NCBI GenBank assembly: GCA_030265685.1
Contig: JAJDGO010000001.1
Span: forward strand, 18,256-82,255
DNA from: Bacteroidales bacterium OttesenSCG-928-M11
Lineage (GTDB): Bacteria; Bacteroidota; Bacteroidia; Bacteroidales; Azobacteroidaceae
DNA: 64,000 nt
Reading direction: 5' to 3'
Shown here: positions 36,344 to 46,311 of the stretch, one piece after another
Layout of the letters: each line of letters begins with the position of its first letter
Position numbering within the stretch: the stretch's first letter is position 1
Notes under the pieces: model-generated
Seen by the model: the letters and a program-made list of their open reading frames with translations, nothing else
Database searches by the model: none
What the model was told of the DNA's origin: nothing
Position numbers and translations under genes: made by a program

Positions 36344-37093
36344 TTAATTACTTCTCTCTCTTGGAGCTCTACGATTGCGTCTATCTCCTCTATCGCCACG
36401 AGGGCCTCTATCATGTCCAGATCGTCCAGTTTCTTTTTGTTGAGCAAAGTTAGGAGCAAGATCTCTCTTTCCGTAAACTTCACCACGACAAATCCAAACT
36501 TTCACTCCTAACAAACCTACTTTAGTTAAAGCTTCAGCCAAAGCATAATCAATGTCAGCACGAAGAGTATGTAACGGTGTTCTTCCTTCTTTGTACATCT
36601 CAGAACGAGCCATTTCAGCACCGTTTAGACGTCCGGATATTTGCACCTTTATACCTTCAGCTCCCATTCTCATTGTTGAAGCTATCGCAGTTTTGATAGC
36701 ACGACGATAGGCCATTTTTCCTTCCAATTGACGCGCAATCGTATTTGCGACAATAGTAGCGTCTAATTCAGGTCTTTTTACTTCAAAGATATTGATTTGA
36801 ATTTCCTTATCGGTAATTTTCTTCAATTCTTCTTTCAATTTATCAACTTCTTGACCACCTTTACCTATAATAATACCCGGACGGGCAGTACATACAGTAA
36901 TTGTAACCAATTTTAATGTACGTTCAATAACAATGCGAGATACACTTGCTTTGGCGAGACGGGCATTCAAATATTTACGGATCTTGCTGTCTTCATACAA
37001 TGTATCACCATAATTATTGCCACCATACCAATTGGAATCCCATCCTCGGATGATTCCTAAACGATTACTTATTGGATTTACTTTTTGTCCCAT
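36344..37093 (-). CDS. rpsC: 30S ribosomal protein S3
   Basis: From [24 protein letters not shown] at 37093 the protein has 249 residues. The KH domain has [19 protein letters not shown], and the C-terminal domain has [36 protein letters not shown]. The end is an Arg/Gly/Asp-rich tail ([21 protein letters not shown]). The ORF track start two codons upstream is less likely. Confidence 0.96.
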   Translation of the reverse strand: MGQKVNPISNRLGIIRGWDSNWYGGNNYGDTLYEDSKIRKYLNARLAKASVSRIVIERTLKLVTITVCTARPGIIIGKGGQEVDKLKEELKKITDKEIQINIFEVKRPELDATIVANTIARQLEGKMAYRRAIKTAIASTMRMGAEGIKVQISGRLNGAEMARSEMYKEGRTPLHTLRADIDYALAEALTKVGLLGVKVWICRGEVYGKRDLAPNFAQQKETGRSGHDRGPRGDRGDRRNRRAPRERSN

Positions 37094-37099
37094 TAGCAA

Positions 37100-37504
37100 T
37101 TAATTTTCTACTTCGTTTTTTGTATCTACAAACAATGTTACGTGATTTGAACGTTTACGAACTCTATATCCTCTACCTTGAGGAGCAGGGCGTAAACGCT
37201 TCAGCATTGTTGCCGAATCTACGTTTATTGATGTTACATATAATTCACCATGTTCTGCTTTTCTTTCGTTCTTTTCTTCCCAATTGGCAATAGCTGAACG
37301 AAGCAGTTTTTCGACTTTTGCAGCAGCTTCTTTGTTTGAAAACTTCAAAACACCAAGAGCCCGAAAAGCTTCCATTCCTCTAATCATATCTGCTACCAAA
37401 CGCATTTTACGAGGAGATGTTGGTACATTTCGCAATTTAGCGAAATACATGGTCTTTTGTGCTTCTTTTCTTTGCTCTGCTGATATTCTTTTTCTAGCAC
37501 CCAT
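37100..37504 (-). CDS. rplV: 50S ribosomal protein L22
   Basis: The 134-residue exit-tunnel protein contains [40 protein letters not shown] and the beta-hairpin tip region [29 protein letters not shown]. It lies between rpsS and rpsC. Confidence 0.97.
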   Translation of the reverse strand: MGARKRISAEQRKEAQKTMYFAKLRNVPTSPRKMRLVADMIRGMEAFRALGVLKFSNKEAAAKVEKLLRSAIANWEEKNERKAEHGELYVTSINVDSATMLKRLRPAPQGRGYRVRKRSNHVTLFVDTKNEVEN

Positions 37505-37541
37505 TGTTTATTTTTTTATTTCAATTTGCTTGAATATCCTG

Positions 37542-37811
37542 TTATTTTTTCTTATTCCCAGCATGACCACGGAACTGACGAGTAGGAGAAAATTCACCTA
37601 ACTTATGTCCTACCATGTTTTCGGTAACGTAAACAGGAATAAATTTATTTCCATTGTGAACTGCAATTGTATGCCCAACAAAGTCAGGCGAAATCATTGA
37701 AGCTCTAGCCCATGTTTTCACGACAGTTTTCTTGCCGCTCTCATTCATATCGAGAATTTTTTTCTCCAATTTGATATTAATATAAGGGCCTTTTTTTAAT
37801 GAACGACTCAT
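37542..37811 (-). CDS. rpsS: 30S ribosomal protein S19
   Basis: The 89-residue head protein has [19 protein letters not shown] and the signature [41 protein letters not shown]. Confidence 0.97.
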   Translation of the reverse strand: MSRSLKKGPYINIKLEKKILDMNESGKKTVVKTWARASMISPDFVGHTIAVHNGNKFIPVYVTENMVGHKLGEFSPTRQFRGHAGNKKK

Positions 37812-37833
37812 AATTTACTCTTAATTAATCAGG

Positions 37834-38658
37834 TTATTTTTTTCTTCTCTCAATAATATACTTAGAAGAATGTTTCTTCGGAGCTCTTGTTTTCAAGCCC
37901 TTAGCATACAATCCTTTTCGAGACCGTGGGTGTCCTCCAGAGGCACGTCCTTCTCCACCACCCATAGGGTGATCAACAGGGTTCATTACAACTCCCCGAA
38001 CGCGAGGACGACGTCCTAACCAACGAGTTCTACCCGCTTTACCTGATCTTTCCAAAGCATGATCCGAGTTACCGACACTACCAACTGTAGCTTTACAAGC
38101 TGATAATATCTTACGAGTTTCACCTGATGGCATTTTGATAATTGCATAATCACCTTCACGTGAAACGATCTGAGCAAAAGCTCCAGCAGAGCGAACCATT
38201 TTAGCCCCTTGTCCTGGACGTAATTCTATATTATGAATTACAGTACCTAAAGGAATGTTCGCTAAAGGAAGAGCATTACCTATTTCCGGAGCAGCATCTT
38301 TTCCTGACATCACTGTTTGGTTTACTTCCAAACCGTTTGGAGCAATAATATACGCTTTTTCTCCATCGGCATAAAACAATAAAGCAATACGAGCAGAACG
38401 ATTAGGATCATACTCAATTGTTTTAACTGTTGCAGGAATACCATCTTTCTTTCTCTTGAAGTCTATAATACGATATTTGCGTTTGTGTCCACCGCCAATA
38501 TATCGCATAGTCATGTGTCCTTCAGCATTACGTCCTCCGGACTTACGTTTACCGTAAACAAGAGATTTTTCCGGAACACTAGCAGTGATTTCACTAAATG
38601 TCCCGATAATTTTGTGTCTTTGCCCCGGTGTTGTGGGGTTTAATTTACGAATTCCCAT
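37834..38658 (-). CDS. rplB: 50S ribosomal protein L2
   Basis: The 274-residue protein is essential for the peptidyl transferase centre. RNA-binding region [21 protein letters not shown]-like [22 protein letters not shown] and the conserved C-terminal histidine region [29 protein letters not shown] are seen. Confidence 0.97.
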   Translation of the reverse strand: MGIRKLNPTTPGQRHKIIGTFSEITASVPEKSLVYGKRKSGGRNAEGHMTMRYIGGGHKRKYRIIDFKRKKDGIPATVKTIEYDPNRSARIALLFYADGEKAYIIAPNGLEVNQTVMSGKDAAPEIGNALPLANIPLGTVIHNIELRPGQGAKMVRSAGAFAQIVSREGDYAIIKMPSGETRKILSACKATVGSVGNSDHALERSGKAGRTRWLGRRPRVRGVVMNPVDHPMGGGEGRASGGHPRSRKGLYAKGLKTRAPKKHSSKYIIERRKK

Positions 38659-38666
38659 TGTATCTA

Positions 38667-38960
38667 TTATATATTACTAAAGAAATCAATCGTTTCGCCT
38701 TCTTTCAAAGTAACTATTGCTTTTTTGAAAGCGGCTTCTTTTCCTGTTACTACTCCAGACTTTGTATATCTTGATTTTCTTTTGCCACTGTAATTCATTG
38801 TATTAACACTTACTACAGTAACGCCATAAAGATCTTCAATAGCCTTTTTTATTTCAATTTTATTAGCATCCGGAGATACCCGAAAACCTACACGATTCGG
38901 TTTCTTATCCGTAATCATCGTTTGTTTTTCTGTCACGATAGGTTTAATAATAATTCCCAT
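38667..38960 (-). CDS. rplW: 50S ribosomal protein L23
   Basis: The 97-residue protein at the tunnel exit (docking site for trigger factor) has [66 protein letters not shown]. Confidence 0.97.
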   Translation of the reverse strand: MGIIIKPIVTEKQTMITDKKPNRVGFRVSPDANKIEIKKAIEDLYGVTVVSVNTMNYSGKRKSRYTKSGVVTGKEAAFKKAIVTLKEGETIDFFSNI

Positions 38961-38977
38961 GTCTAATCCTCCTTCTG

Positions 38978-39598
38978 TTAAAAGTTATTCATCATTGCAA
39001 CAGAACTTTCCAAAATCACAACGTGACCAGCATTCATAACTTTATATGTATTAAGTTCTGAAATTGTCACGATAGTTGCTTTTTGCAAGTTACGCGCAGA
39101 TAAGAAAATATTTTCATTATTTTCAGGTAGTACAACTAAGACTTTTTTGTCTTCGATCTTAAGATTTTTAGTCATTGCTAAAAAATCTTTAGTTCTTGGA
39201 GTCTCAAATGTAAAATCTTCAACTACAGTTATTGCATCTTCTTGAATTTTATAAGACAATGCAGATTTACGAGCCAAAGCTTTTTCCTTTTTATTCAATT
39301 TAAACTCATAATCTCTTGGCTTAGGTCCAAATACTCTTGCACCACCAACCAAAACAGGAGAGTTTATATCGCCACGACGAGCACCACCTCCACCTTTTTG
39401 ACGGCCAAGTTTACGTGTTGATCCTGACATTTCACTTCTTTCTTTGGATTTTGCAGTTCCCTGACGACGATTAGCCAAGTGTTGTTTTACATCTAAGTAA
39501 ATCACATGGTCGTTCGGCTCAATTCCAAATACTCCATCTTTAAGAGTTACCTTTTTACCGGTATCTTCCCCTTTAATGTTATATACGTTTTTTTCCAT
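38978..39598 (-). CDS. rplD: 50S ribosomal protein L4
   Basis: The 206-residue protein has the tunnel loop [53 protein letters not shown]. Its ATG shares a base with the rplC stop (TAATG). L4 controls the S10 operon in E. coli; whether it does so here is unknown. Confidence 0.97.
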   Translation of the reverse strand: MEKNVYNIKGEDTGKKVTLKDGVFGIEPNDHVIYLDVKQHLANRRQGTAKSKERSEMSGSTRKLGRQKGGGGARRGDINSPVLVGGARVFGPKPRDYEFKLNKKEKALARKSALSYKIQEDAITVVEDFTFETPRTKDFLAMTKNLKIEDKKVLVVLPENNENIFLSARNLQKATIVTISELNTYKVMNAGHVVILESSVAMMNNF

Positions 39599-40212
39599 TA
39601 CTTTTGAACGATTACAATTGAACCTTTTGCTCCGGGAACAGAACCTTTTACTAAAAGAAGGTTATGTTCTGGAATTAACTTAATAATTTCCAAGTTTTGA
39701 GTAGTTACTCTTTGATCACCCATTTGTCCACCCATACGTGTTCCTTTGAATACTTTCGCAGGATATGAACAGGCTCCAATTGATCCCGGGTGACGTTGAC
39801 GGTCACTTTGTCCCAAAGTTGCTTCTCCAACTCCGGCAAAACCGTGACGTTTTACAACTCCTTGAAATCCTTTACCTTTAGAAGTTCCAGTTACATCTAC
39901 ATAAATTTCTCCATCGAAAAAATCGACAGTAATTACATTTCCGGGTTTATAATCACCCTGCTCTTTGAACTCGGCCAAGTGTCTCTTGGGAGTTACACCA
40001 GCTTTTTTGAAGTGTCCTTGCATAGGTTTTGTAGTATGCTTTTCTTTTTTGTCTTCAAAACCTAACTGAACAGCTTCATAACCATCTTTCTCGATAGTTT
40101 TCACTTGAGTAACAACACAAGGACCTACTTCAATAACAGTACATGGAAGATTTTTTCCATCAGCACTGAAAACGGATGTCATTCCGATTTTTTTTCCAAT
40201 TAATCCTGGCAT
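39598..40212 (-). CDS. rplC: 50S ribosomal protein L3
   Basis: The 204-residue protein starts [15 protein letters not shown] and has the signature [59 protein letters not shown] 77-base gap with a nested hairpin separates it from rpsJ. Confidence 0.97.
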   Translation of the reverse strand: MPGLIGKKIGMTSVFSADGKNLPCTVIEVGPCVVTQVKTIEKDGYEAVQLGFEDKKEKHTTKPMQGHFKKAGVTPKRHLAEFKEQGDYKPGNVITVDFFDGEIYVDVTGTSKGKGFQGVVKRHGFAGVGEATLGQSDRQRHPGSIGACSYPAKVFKGTRMGGQMGDQRVTTQNLEIIKLIPEHNLLLVKGSVPGAKGSIVIVQK

Positions 40213-40251
40213 TTCACTTTTATTTATTTATTATTCACTTGAAAAGACTCT

Positions 40252-40282
40252 CCTTACAACCTTGTAACGGTTAGCTATAAGG
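40252..40282 (-). promoter_or_regulatory. Nested hairpin in the rpsJ-rplC gap
   Basis: CCTTA pairs with TAAGG and, inside it, AACC pairs with GGTT around a 7-base loop. The structure lies in the mRNA just before rplC. Its position recalls ribosomal protein leader controls, but I recognise no known leader family. Confidence 0.35.
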
Positions 40283-40289
40283 GTTTTCT

Positions 40290-40595
40290 TTATACTTTAA
40301 TTTCTACTTCAACACCTGATGGTAATTCCAATTTCATCAAAGCATCTACTGTTTTTGCTGTAGAGCTATAAATGTCAATCAATCTCTTATATGAACACAA
40401 TTCAAATTGTTCACGAGATTTTTTATTTACGAATGTTGAACGGTTTACAGTAAAAATTCTCTTATGAGTAGGTAATGGAATAGGTCCACTTACTACGGCA
40501 CCTGTAGCTTTTACTGTTTTTACGATTTTCTCAGCTGATTTATCAACCAAGTTGTAATCGTAAGATTTTAATTTAATTCTAATTTTTTGGCTCAT
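40290..40595 (-). CDS. rpsJ: 30S ribosomal protein S10
   Basis: The 101-residue protein (also NusE in antitermination) has [71 protein letters not shown]. Confidence 0.97.
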   Translation of the reverse strand: MSQKIRIKLKSYDYNLVDKSAEKIVKTVKATGAVVSGPIPLPTHKRIFTVNRSTFVNKKSREQFELCSYKRLIDIYSSTAKTVDALMKLELPSGVEVEIKV

Positions 40596-40622
40596 GTTGA
40601 TTAATTATATATTATAAATAAA

Positions 40623-40654
40623 GAATGGAGAAAGAGCCATTCTCTCCTCCATTC
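40623..40654 (-). terminator. Hairpin between fusA and rpsJ, possible partial terminator
   Basis: GAATGGAG and CTCCATTC form a stem with a second inner stem (AGAG/CTCT). On the minus strand it is followed by TTTATTTATAATA. It could reduce transcription from fusA into the S10 genes or mark a processing site. It sits 5 bases past the fusA stop region. Confidence 0.5.
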
Positions 40655-40660
40655 ATTTTT

Positions 40661-42790
40661 TTATTTTATTAAGTCTACTCTACCTTTAACCTCAGTCAAT
40701 ACACTTTTCGCAACATTAGAAGAAACCTCTTCATAGTGAGAGAAAGTCATTGTGCTTGTAGCACGTCCCGAAGTAATTGTACGTAATGCAGTTACATATC
40801 CAAACATTTCAGAAAGAGGCGCTTTTGCTTTTACAACTCTTGCTCCGGTACGACTTGTATCCATACCTTCTACTTGTCCGCGACGTTTGTTCAAGTCTCC
40901 AATTACATCACCCATACTTTCTTCCGGAGTGATCACTTCAATCTTCATTATTGGTTCTTTCAAAACTGGAGTTGCTTTTTCACAAGCACTCTTGAATGCT
41001 TGAATAGCACATATTTCGAAAGACAATTGGTCAGAGTCAACAGCGTGATAAGAACCATCAATCACTGTTACTTTCAAATTATCTAATGCATAACCTGCCA
41101 ATACACCATTTTTCATAGCGCGTTGGAAACCTTTCTGAATAGAAGGGATATATTCTTTTGGAATGTTACCACCTTTTACTTCATCAACAAATTGCAAATC
41201 GCCTTCAAATTCTGTAGTGATTGGTTCTACACGAACAATCATATCAGCATATTTACCACGACCCCCAGTTTGTTTCTTATATGTCTCACGTAATTCAACA
41301 GCTTGAGTAATAGCTTCCCGGTAAGATACCTGTGGACGACCTTGATTACATTCTACTTTAAACTCACGTTTCAAACGATCAATAATAATTTCCAAGTGAA
41401 GCTCACCCATTCCGGAAATAACTGTTTGACCAGAATCCTCATCTGTTTTTACTGTAAATGTTGGATCCTCTTCGGCCAATTTTGCTAATCCCATACCCAA
41501 ACGATCTAAGTCTTTTTGAGTTTTAGGTTCGATAGCAATACCAATTACTGGTTCTGGGAAATCCATTGATTCCAATACAATAGGATGATCTTCACTACAT
41601 AGAGTATCTCCTGTACGAATATCCTTAAATCCTACACCAGCACCAATATCTCCACAACCGATAAATTCTTTCGGATTTTGTTTATTAGAGTGCATTTGGA
41701 ACAAACGAGAAATACGTTCTTTTTTTCCTGAACGTGCATTGTACACATAAGAACCGGCTTCTAATTCTCCTGAATAAACACGGAAGAAACAAAGACGTCC
41801 TACATATGGGTCTGTTGCAATCTTGAATGCTAAAGCACAAAATGGCTCCGAAGAACTTGGTTTGCGAGTAAGAGTTTTATCAGGATCTGAAGGATCTATA
41901 CCTTCAACAGCATCCGTATCAACCGGACTAGGAAGATAAGCACAAGCTGAATCCAACAAACATTGAACTCCTTTGTTTTTGAAAGAAGAACCACAGATCA
42001 TCGGATTGATTTGCATAGCTAATGTTCCTTTGCGGATAGCCGCTCTGATTTCATCTTCTGAGATAGAAGAAGGATCATCAAAGTATTTTTCCATTAATAC
42101 TTCATCAACTTCAGCTAATGTTTCGAGCATTTTATCTCTCCATTCTTCAGCTTCGCTTAGAAGTTGTGCTGGAATTTCTTCTATTGAGTAATCGGCACCC
42201 ATTGTTTCATCGTGCCAAAAGTAAGCTTTCATCGTAACCAAGTCCACAACTCCACGGAAAGTTTCCTCTGCTCCGATAGGAATTTGAATAGGACAAGGAT
42301 TAGCTCCTAAAACATCCTTTACTTGACGAACTACTTCGAAGAAGTTTGCTCCCGAACGGTCCATTTTGTTTACATAACCGATACGAGGAACTTGATATTT
42401 ATCAGCTTGACGCCAAACAGTCTCAGACTGTGGCTCAACTCCACCTACCGCACAGAATGCAGCAATAGCTCCATCCAAAATACGTAGAGAACGTTCTACT
42501 TCAACAGTAAAGTCAACGTGTCCCGGAGTATCAATCAAGTTAATTTTATATGTTTCGCTATTGTATTTCCAATTAGCAGTTGTTGCAGCTGAGGTAATTG
42601 TAATACCACGTTCTTGCTCTTGTTCCATCCAGTCCATAGTAGCAGCACCATCATGTACCTCCCCTATTTTGTGAGTAAGTCCTGTGTAAAACAAGATACG
42701 TTCCGAAGTTGTGGTTTTACCGGCGTCAATATGAGCCATAATCCCTAAGTTGCGAGTATATTTTAACGTATTATCTGAGCCTTTTGCCAT
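40661..42790 (-). CDS. fusA: Elongation factor G
   Basis: The 709-residue GTPase drives translocation. G motifs [24 protein letters not shown] and NKMDRSG are intact. Domain IV and V segments [15 protein letters not shown] and [19 protein letters not shown] are typical of canonical EF-G. It lies between rpsG and rpsJ; no tuf gene follows. Confidence 0.97.
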   Translation of the reverse strand: MAKGSDNTLKYTRNLGIMAHIDAGKTTTSERILFYTGLTHKIGEVHDGAATMDWMEQEQERGITITSAATTANWKYNSETYKINLIDTPGHVDFTVEVERSLRILDGAIAAFCAVGGVEPQSETVWRQADKYQVPRIGYVNKMDRSGANFFEVVRQVKDVLGANPCPIQIPIGAEETFRGVVDLVTMKAYFWHDETMGADYSIEEIPAQLLSEAEEWRDKMLETLAEVDEVLMEKYFDDPSSISEDEIRAAIRKGTLAMQINPMICGSSFKNKGVQCLLDSACAYLPSPVDTDAVEGIDPSDPDKTLTRKPSSSEPFCALAFKIATDPYVGRLCFFRVYSGELEAGSYVYNARSGKKERISRLFQMHSNKQNPKEFIGCGDIGAGVGFKDIRTGDTLCSEDHPIVLESMDFPEPVIGIAIEPKTQKDLDRLGMGLAKLAEEDPTFTVKTDEDSGQTVISGMGELHLEIIIDRLKREFKVECNQGRPQVSYREAITQAVELRETYKKQTGGRGKYADMIVRVEPITTEFEGDLQFVDEVKGGNIPKEYIPSIQKGFQRAMKNGVLAGYALDNLKVTVIDGSYHAVDSDQLSFEICAIQAFKSACEKATPVLKEPIMKIEVITPEESMGDVIGDLNKRRGQVEGMDTSRTGARVVKAKAPLSEMFGYVTALRTITSGRATSTMTFSHYEEVSSNVAKSVLTEVKGRVDLIK

Positions 42791-42812
42791 CTTTCTTTTT
42801 ACCTATTTAATA

Positions 42813-43289
42813 TTAAAATCTGAAATGAGCGAATGCTCTGTTTGCTTCCGCCATTCTGTGCATATCTTCTTTTCTCTTGTATGCACCACCTTGGTTGTTA
42901 AAAGCATCAACAATTTCTGCCGACAACTTATCTGCCATAGATTTACCACCTCTTTTACGAGAGTAACCAATCATATTTTTCATTGATATGGATTCCTTTC
43001 TATCCGGACGAATTTCCGTAGGAACTTGGAATGTAGCACCACCAATACGACGTGATTTTACTTCTACAAGCGGTGTAATGTTATCAAGAGCTTGTTTCCA
43101 AATTTCAAGAACTGATTTTTCTTCGTTAGGTAATTTGGTTTTAACTTTCTCAAGTGCAGTATAAAAGATATCGAAGGCTGTACTTTTTTTGCCATCATAC
43201 ATCAAATGGTTAACAAATCTTGTTACCTTTTGATCACCAAATACAGGATCCGGAAGGATCTGTCTCTTTTTTGGCTTAGTTTTTCTCAT
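42813..43289 (-). CDS. rpsG: 30S ribosomal protein S7
   Basis: From [41 protein letters not shown] at 43289 the protein has 158 residues, the usual length. The ORF track adds 24 polar residues from an in-frame ATG at 43361 ([18 protein letters not shown]...), which has no family counterpart. The longer form remains possible because both starts are ATG. S7 nucleates assembly of the 30S head. Confidence 0.93.
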   Translation of the reverse strand: MRKTKPKKRQILPDPVFGDQKVTRFVNHLMYDGKKSTAFDIFYTALEKVKTKLPNEEKSVLEIWKQALDNITPLVEVKSRRIGGATFQVPTEIRPDRKESISMKNMIGYSRKRGGKSMADKLSAEIVDAFNNQGGAYKRKEDMHRMAEANRAFAHFRF

Positions 43290-43491
43290 TTCTCTTACTA
43301 ATTTGTGTTTTTGTTCTTGGTTGCCATCTTTTGTGTCTTCAATGAATTCCTCCGAATTCATTTACTCAACCTATAATTAATTATAAAATACGAGGAAACT
43401 GATTTGAATCTGAAACTCTCTTTTTATTTATAATTTTAATTTATTCTAGCTTTTCCAAAAACCTCAAACGGGTTTCTAAATAAATTTACTA

Positions 43492-43875
43492 TTATTTCTT
43501 AGCGGCTTTAGGACGCTTTGCTCCATACTTAGAGCGACGTTGGGTACGACCATTTACACCTGCAGTATCTAATGTACCGCGAACGATGTGATAACGAACA
43601 CCCGGAAGATCTTTTACACGACCTCCTCTTACCAATACGATACTATGCTCTTGTAAGTTATGTCCTTCTCCTGGAATGTAAGCATTTACTTCCTTTGAAC
43701 TGGTTAAACGAACACGAGCAACTTTACGCATAGCAGAGTTAGGTTTCTTTGGAGTTGTAGTATATACCCGAACACAAACACCTCTTCTTTGAGGACATGC
43801 ATCTAATGCCGGAGATTTACCTTTTTCAACCAAAGTTGTTCTTCCTTTTCTTACTAATTGCTGAATTGTTGGCAT
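43492..43875 (-). CDS. rpsL: 30S ribosomal protein S12
   Basis: The 127-residue decoding-centre protein starts [15 protein letters not shown]. The residues linked to streptomycin response, Lys in [11 protein letters not shown] and Lys in [13 protein letters not shown], are both the wild-type lysines. It is the first gene of the long ribosomal operon. Confidence 0.97.
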   Translation of the reverse strand: MPTIQQLVRKGRTTLVEKGKSPALDACPQRRGVCVRVYTTTPKKPNSAMRKVARVRLTSSKEVNAYIPGEGHNLQEHSIVLVRGGRVKDLPGVRYHIVRGTLDTAGVNGRTQRRSKYGAKRPKAAKK

Positions 43876-44027
43876 TTTTTTGTTTTAATTTTAACTATAT
43901 GTTTATTAATATCAAATTCGTTTTAGCTTTTTTCGACTCTATAAAACCAATATAAAAATGAGTCTTAATCTTCGAATAAACAGTAATTTATTCTAAATCA
44001 GACTGGCTTTCAAGCCAAAAAGCGGGG

Positions 44028-44035
44028 CAAAGATA
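44028..44035 (-). promoter_or_regulatory. Promoter -7 box of the rpsL-rplQ ribosomal operon
   Basis: The minus strand reads TATCTTTG, an exact TAnnTTTG match, about 155 bases before the rpsL start. The transcript would begin near CCCCGCTTTTTGGCTTGAAAGCC. Confidence 0.6.
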
Positions 44036-44154
44036 CAAATAATTTATTGAATTACCAATAGATACTGTAAAAAACTTCGTAAAAGATCGAATAATAGAGT
44101 TGCTCGGTTTGTGATTTTTTATTTCGTTATAAAATAAATATTTTAGACCATTAC

Positions 44155-44262
44155 AAAAAAGATACTATAACTTGTCCAAAGTTATTAGGAAACTTGCATC
44201 AAGTTATAGTAGAACTTTATACAAGTTATAGTAATACTTTAGTCAAGTTATACGGAAACTTT
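44155..44262. repeat. AACTT-class 22-base-period element, four units plus a partial (locus 2)
   Basis: The terminus AAAAAAGATACTAT is followed by units at 44169, 44191, 44213 and 44235, each 22 bases, then a partial AACTT that reaches the stop codon of the acyl-CoA synthetase gene. The five-base centres are GTCCA, GCATC, TATAC and TAGTC. Read on the minus strand, the element ends AAGTTATAGTATCTTTTTT. Confidence 0.87.
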
Positions 44263-46161
44263 TCACAGAGCTTCTATATTCTTATCGTTAAGAATGTGTT
44301 TTCCCTCCGGAGTATATAAATAATCCAGGCGATCTTTATATTTTTGTTCGATTTTGCCACGTACCATTTTCATCGAAGAATTTAACAATTGGTTTTGTTC
44401 GGTAAATGCTTCCGGAAGAATTGCAATAGAAGCCGGTAACCAACGTTCGGGATATTCGCCGGCATAAATACCTTTTCCTTTGTAATCTGCTATAACTTCT
44501 TGTATTTTCAACAAGGCCATTTCTTTTGCCTCTCGAGTATCCCACAATAAATTAGGATTTGTTTGTTTTACGTAAGCTTTTAGTTGTTCTTTGTTAGGAA
44601 CAATAAGTCCAACCGTATAAGGATCTTGGTTATTGTGTAATAGTATCTGATCAATATATTTGGTTTTATCGGCTATCCCCTCCTCTATTCCTTCCGGACT
44701 ATATTTTTCACCATCGCTACTAATTAATAAACTTTTGAAACGTCCTAAGACATAAAGAAATCCATCCGAATCTACATAACCCATGTCTCCTGTATATAAC
44801 CAGCCGTCTTTAATTGTTTCTGCCGTAGCTTCTTGATTTTTCCAGTAACCTAACATTACATTTTCGCCCTTAACTACAATTTCTCCCCTCTTTCCTAAAG
44901 GAAGTGCATTACCTTCGAGGTCACATATTTTGAGATCGAGGTTTGACACCAATATTCCCGAAGATCCCAGTTTGTGTTTATGTACTGTATTTGCCGAAAT
45001 AATAGGCGTTGCTTCCGATAATCCATAACCTTGAAACATAGGAATCCCTACTGCATAAAAGAAACGTTGTAGTTCAATATCGAGCAAAGCTCCGCCGCCA
45101 ATAAAAAACTTCAATCGGCCACCCAATCCTTCTCTTATTTTAGAAAAGATCAGCTTGTCGTAAATAGAAAGTAATATTTTTTTGTGAAATTGCGAGACAC
45201 CCCCTTTATTGTATCCTTCTTTATTATATTCATAAGCCGTTTTAAGGGCATGGCGAAAAAGCTTTTCTGTTGTTTTTCCTTTCTTTTGAATCGTCGATTC
45301 AATATTTTTACGAAAATTTTTAGCCAAAGCCGGCACACTCATCAGTACCGTAGGCTTAAACTCTTTGATATTCATCGGGATATTCTTCAACGACTCGATA
45401 GGAGTTTTACCAGTTTGCACTGTGGCTACATTGGCTCCGTAAGCCATAAATGAATAAAATCCGGCAACATGTCCAAAACAATGGTCAAGAGGAATTATAA
45501 TCAAGTTGCTATCTTCGGGATCTATTTTGATCAAAGACATGGCTTGTTCTACATTCGCCGTATAGTTTCGATGAGAAAGCATAATTCCTTTTGGGTCGGC
45601 AGTAGTTCCCGATGTATAAGAAATGTTTGCCATATCATTTCCTTTTACTGCTTTGCTTCTTTTTACGACATTATCTAAATTGTTTTCCAGATACTCATCG
45701 CCCATTTTCAAAACCATCTCCAGAGAGATTTCTTTTTCTTCGTAAACTTCTTGTGGATCAAAGACAATTACTTTATCAATCAAAGGCAAGTTGGGCGTTA
45801 ACTGACGGATCTTTTTAAGTTGTCCTCCCGACACCATTATATATTTCGTCTCGGAATGTACTAAACGAAAGAGCAAGTCGTTTGATTCCTCCAGCTTAAT
45901 CGACAAGGGAACATTGACAGCTCCGCTATAAAGCATTCCCAATTCCCCAATAATCCAATCATTTCGACCTTCGGAAAGCAAAGCTATTTTATCTCCCGGC
46001 TGCACTCCTAATGAAATCAGACCTGCCGACAAGCGATAAACTTGTTGTTTTGATTCAAGATAAGTCAGCGGCTCAAATTTATCTTTTTTCTTTTCCCACA
46101 AAAAAGTTTTTTCTGCGTATTTTGCTACGCTTTCTTCAAACAAGTCGATAATTGTTTTCAT
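44263..46161 (-). CDS. AMP-forming acyl-CoA synthetase (long-chain fatty acid-CoA ligase type)
   Basis: The 632-residue adenylating enzyme has the AMP-binding loop ISYTSGTTADPKGIMLSHRN, the adenine motif GYGLSEATP, YTGDMGYVDSDGFLYVLGR and the C-terminal catalytic lysine region. The layout fits enzymes that activate fatty acids with CoA for lipid synthesis or use. Exact chain length preference cannot be read. It has its own TACCTTTG promoter, and no ordinary terminator; a repeat element begins at its stop. Confidence 0.87.
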   Translation of the reverse strand: MKTIIDLFEESVAKYAEKTFLWEKKKDKFEPLTYLESKQQVYRLSAGLISLGVQPGDKIALLSEGRNDWIIGELGMLYSGAVNVPLSIKLEESNDLLFRLVHSETKYIMVSGGQLKKIRQLTPNLPLIDKVIVFDPQEVYEEKEISLEMVLKMGDEYLENNLDNVVKRSKAVKGNDMANISYTSGTTADPKGIMLSHRNYTANVEQAMSLIKIDPEDSNLIIIPLDHCFGHVAGFYSFMAYGANVATVQTGKTPIESLKNIPMNIKEFKPTVLMSVPALAKNFRKNIESTIQKKGKTTEKLFRHALKTAYEYNKEGYNKGGVSQFHKKILLSIYDKLIFSKIREGLGGRLKFFIGGGALLDIELQRFFYAVGIPMFQGYGLSEATPIISANTVHKHKLGSSGILVSNLDLKICDLEGNALPLGKRGEIVVKGENVMLGYWKNQEATAETIKDGWLYTGDMGYVDSDGFLYVLGRFKSLLISSDGEKYSPEGIEEGIADKTKYIDQILLHNNQDPYTVGLIVPNKEQLKAYVKQTNPNLLWDTREAKEMALLKIQEVIADYKGKGIYAGEYPERWLPASIAILPEAFTEQNQLLNSSMKMVRGKIEQKYKDRLDYLYTPEGKHILNDKNIEAL

Positions 46162-46196
46162 ATTATAATCAATAGGATTAGATGGTATGTGAATCG

Positions 46197-46204
46197 CAAA
46201 GGTA
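46197..46204 (-). promoter_or_regulatory. Promoter -7 box of the acyl-CoA synthetase gene
   Basis: The minus strand reads TACCTTTG, an exact TAnnTTTG match, 36 bases before the start codon. Confidence 0.6.
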
Positions 46205-46262
46205 CAATAATATCTGATTTCTAAAATAAGAACAAAACTAAATACAATCTTTTCTACACAAA

Positions 46263-46290
46263 TAAGGGTATCCCGGAAAGAATACCCTTA
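46263..46290 (-). terminator. Terminator after ctpA
   Basis: TAAGGGTAT pairs with ATACCCTTA around a 10-base loop, 21 bases beyond the ctpA stop. On the minus strand TTTGTGTAG follows, a short T-rich tail. Confidence 0.65.
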
Positions 46291-46311
46291 CATTATATAT
46301 ATGTATAGATT

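Larger units (their letters stand above)
43876..44262. other. Gap with the ribosomal operon promoter, rpsL leader and an AACTT-class element
   Basis: The 387-base gap contains a promoter box for rpsL (44028-44035), an untranslated leader of about 145 bases with a small GGCTT/AAGCC hairpin near its 5' end, and a repeat element (44155-44262) touching the acyl-CoA synthetase stop codon. No open frame of note. Confidence 0.75.

Noticed and set aside
43876-44262. tRNA or other stable RNA gene in the rpsL upstream gap
   Set aside because: No cloverleaf, CCA end or T-loop was found. The bases are explained by a promoter, a leader and a repeat element.
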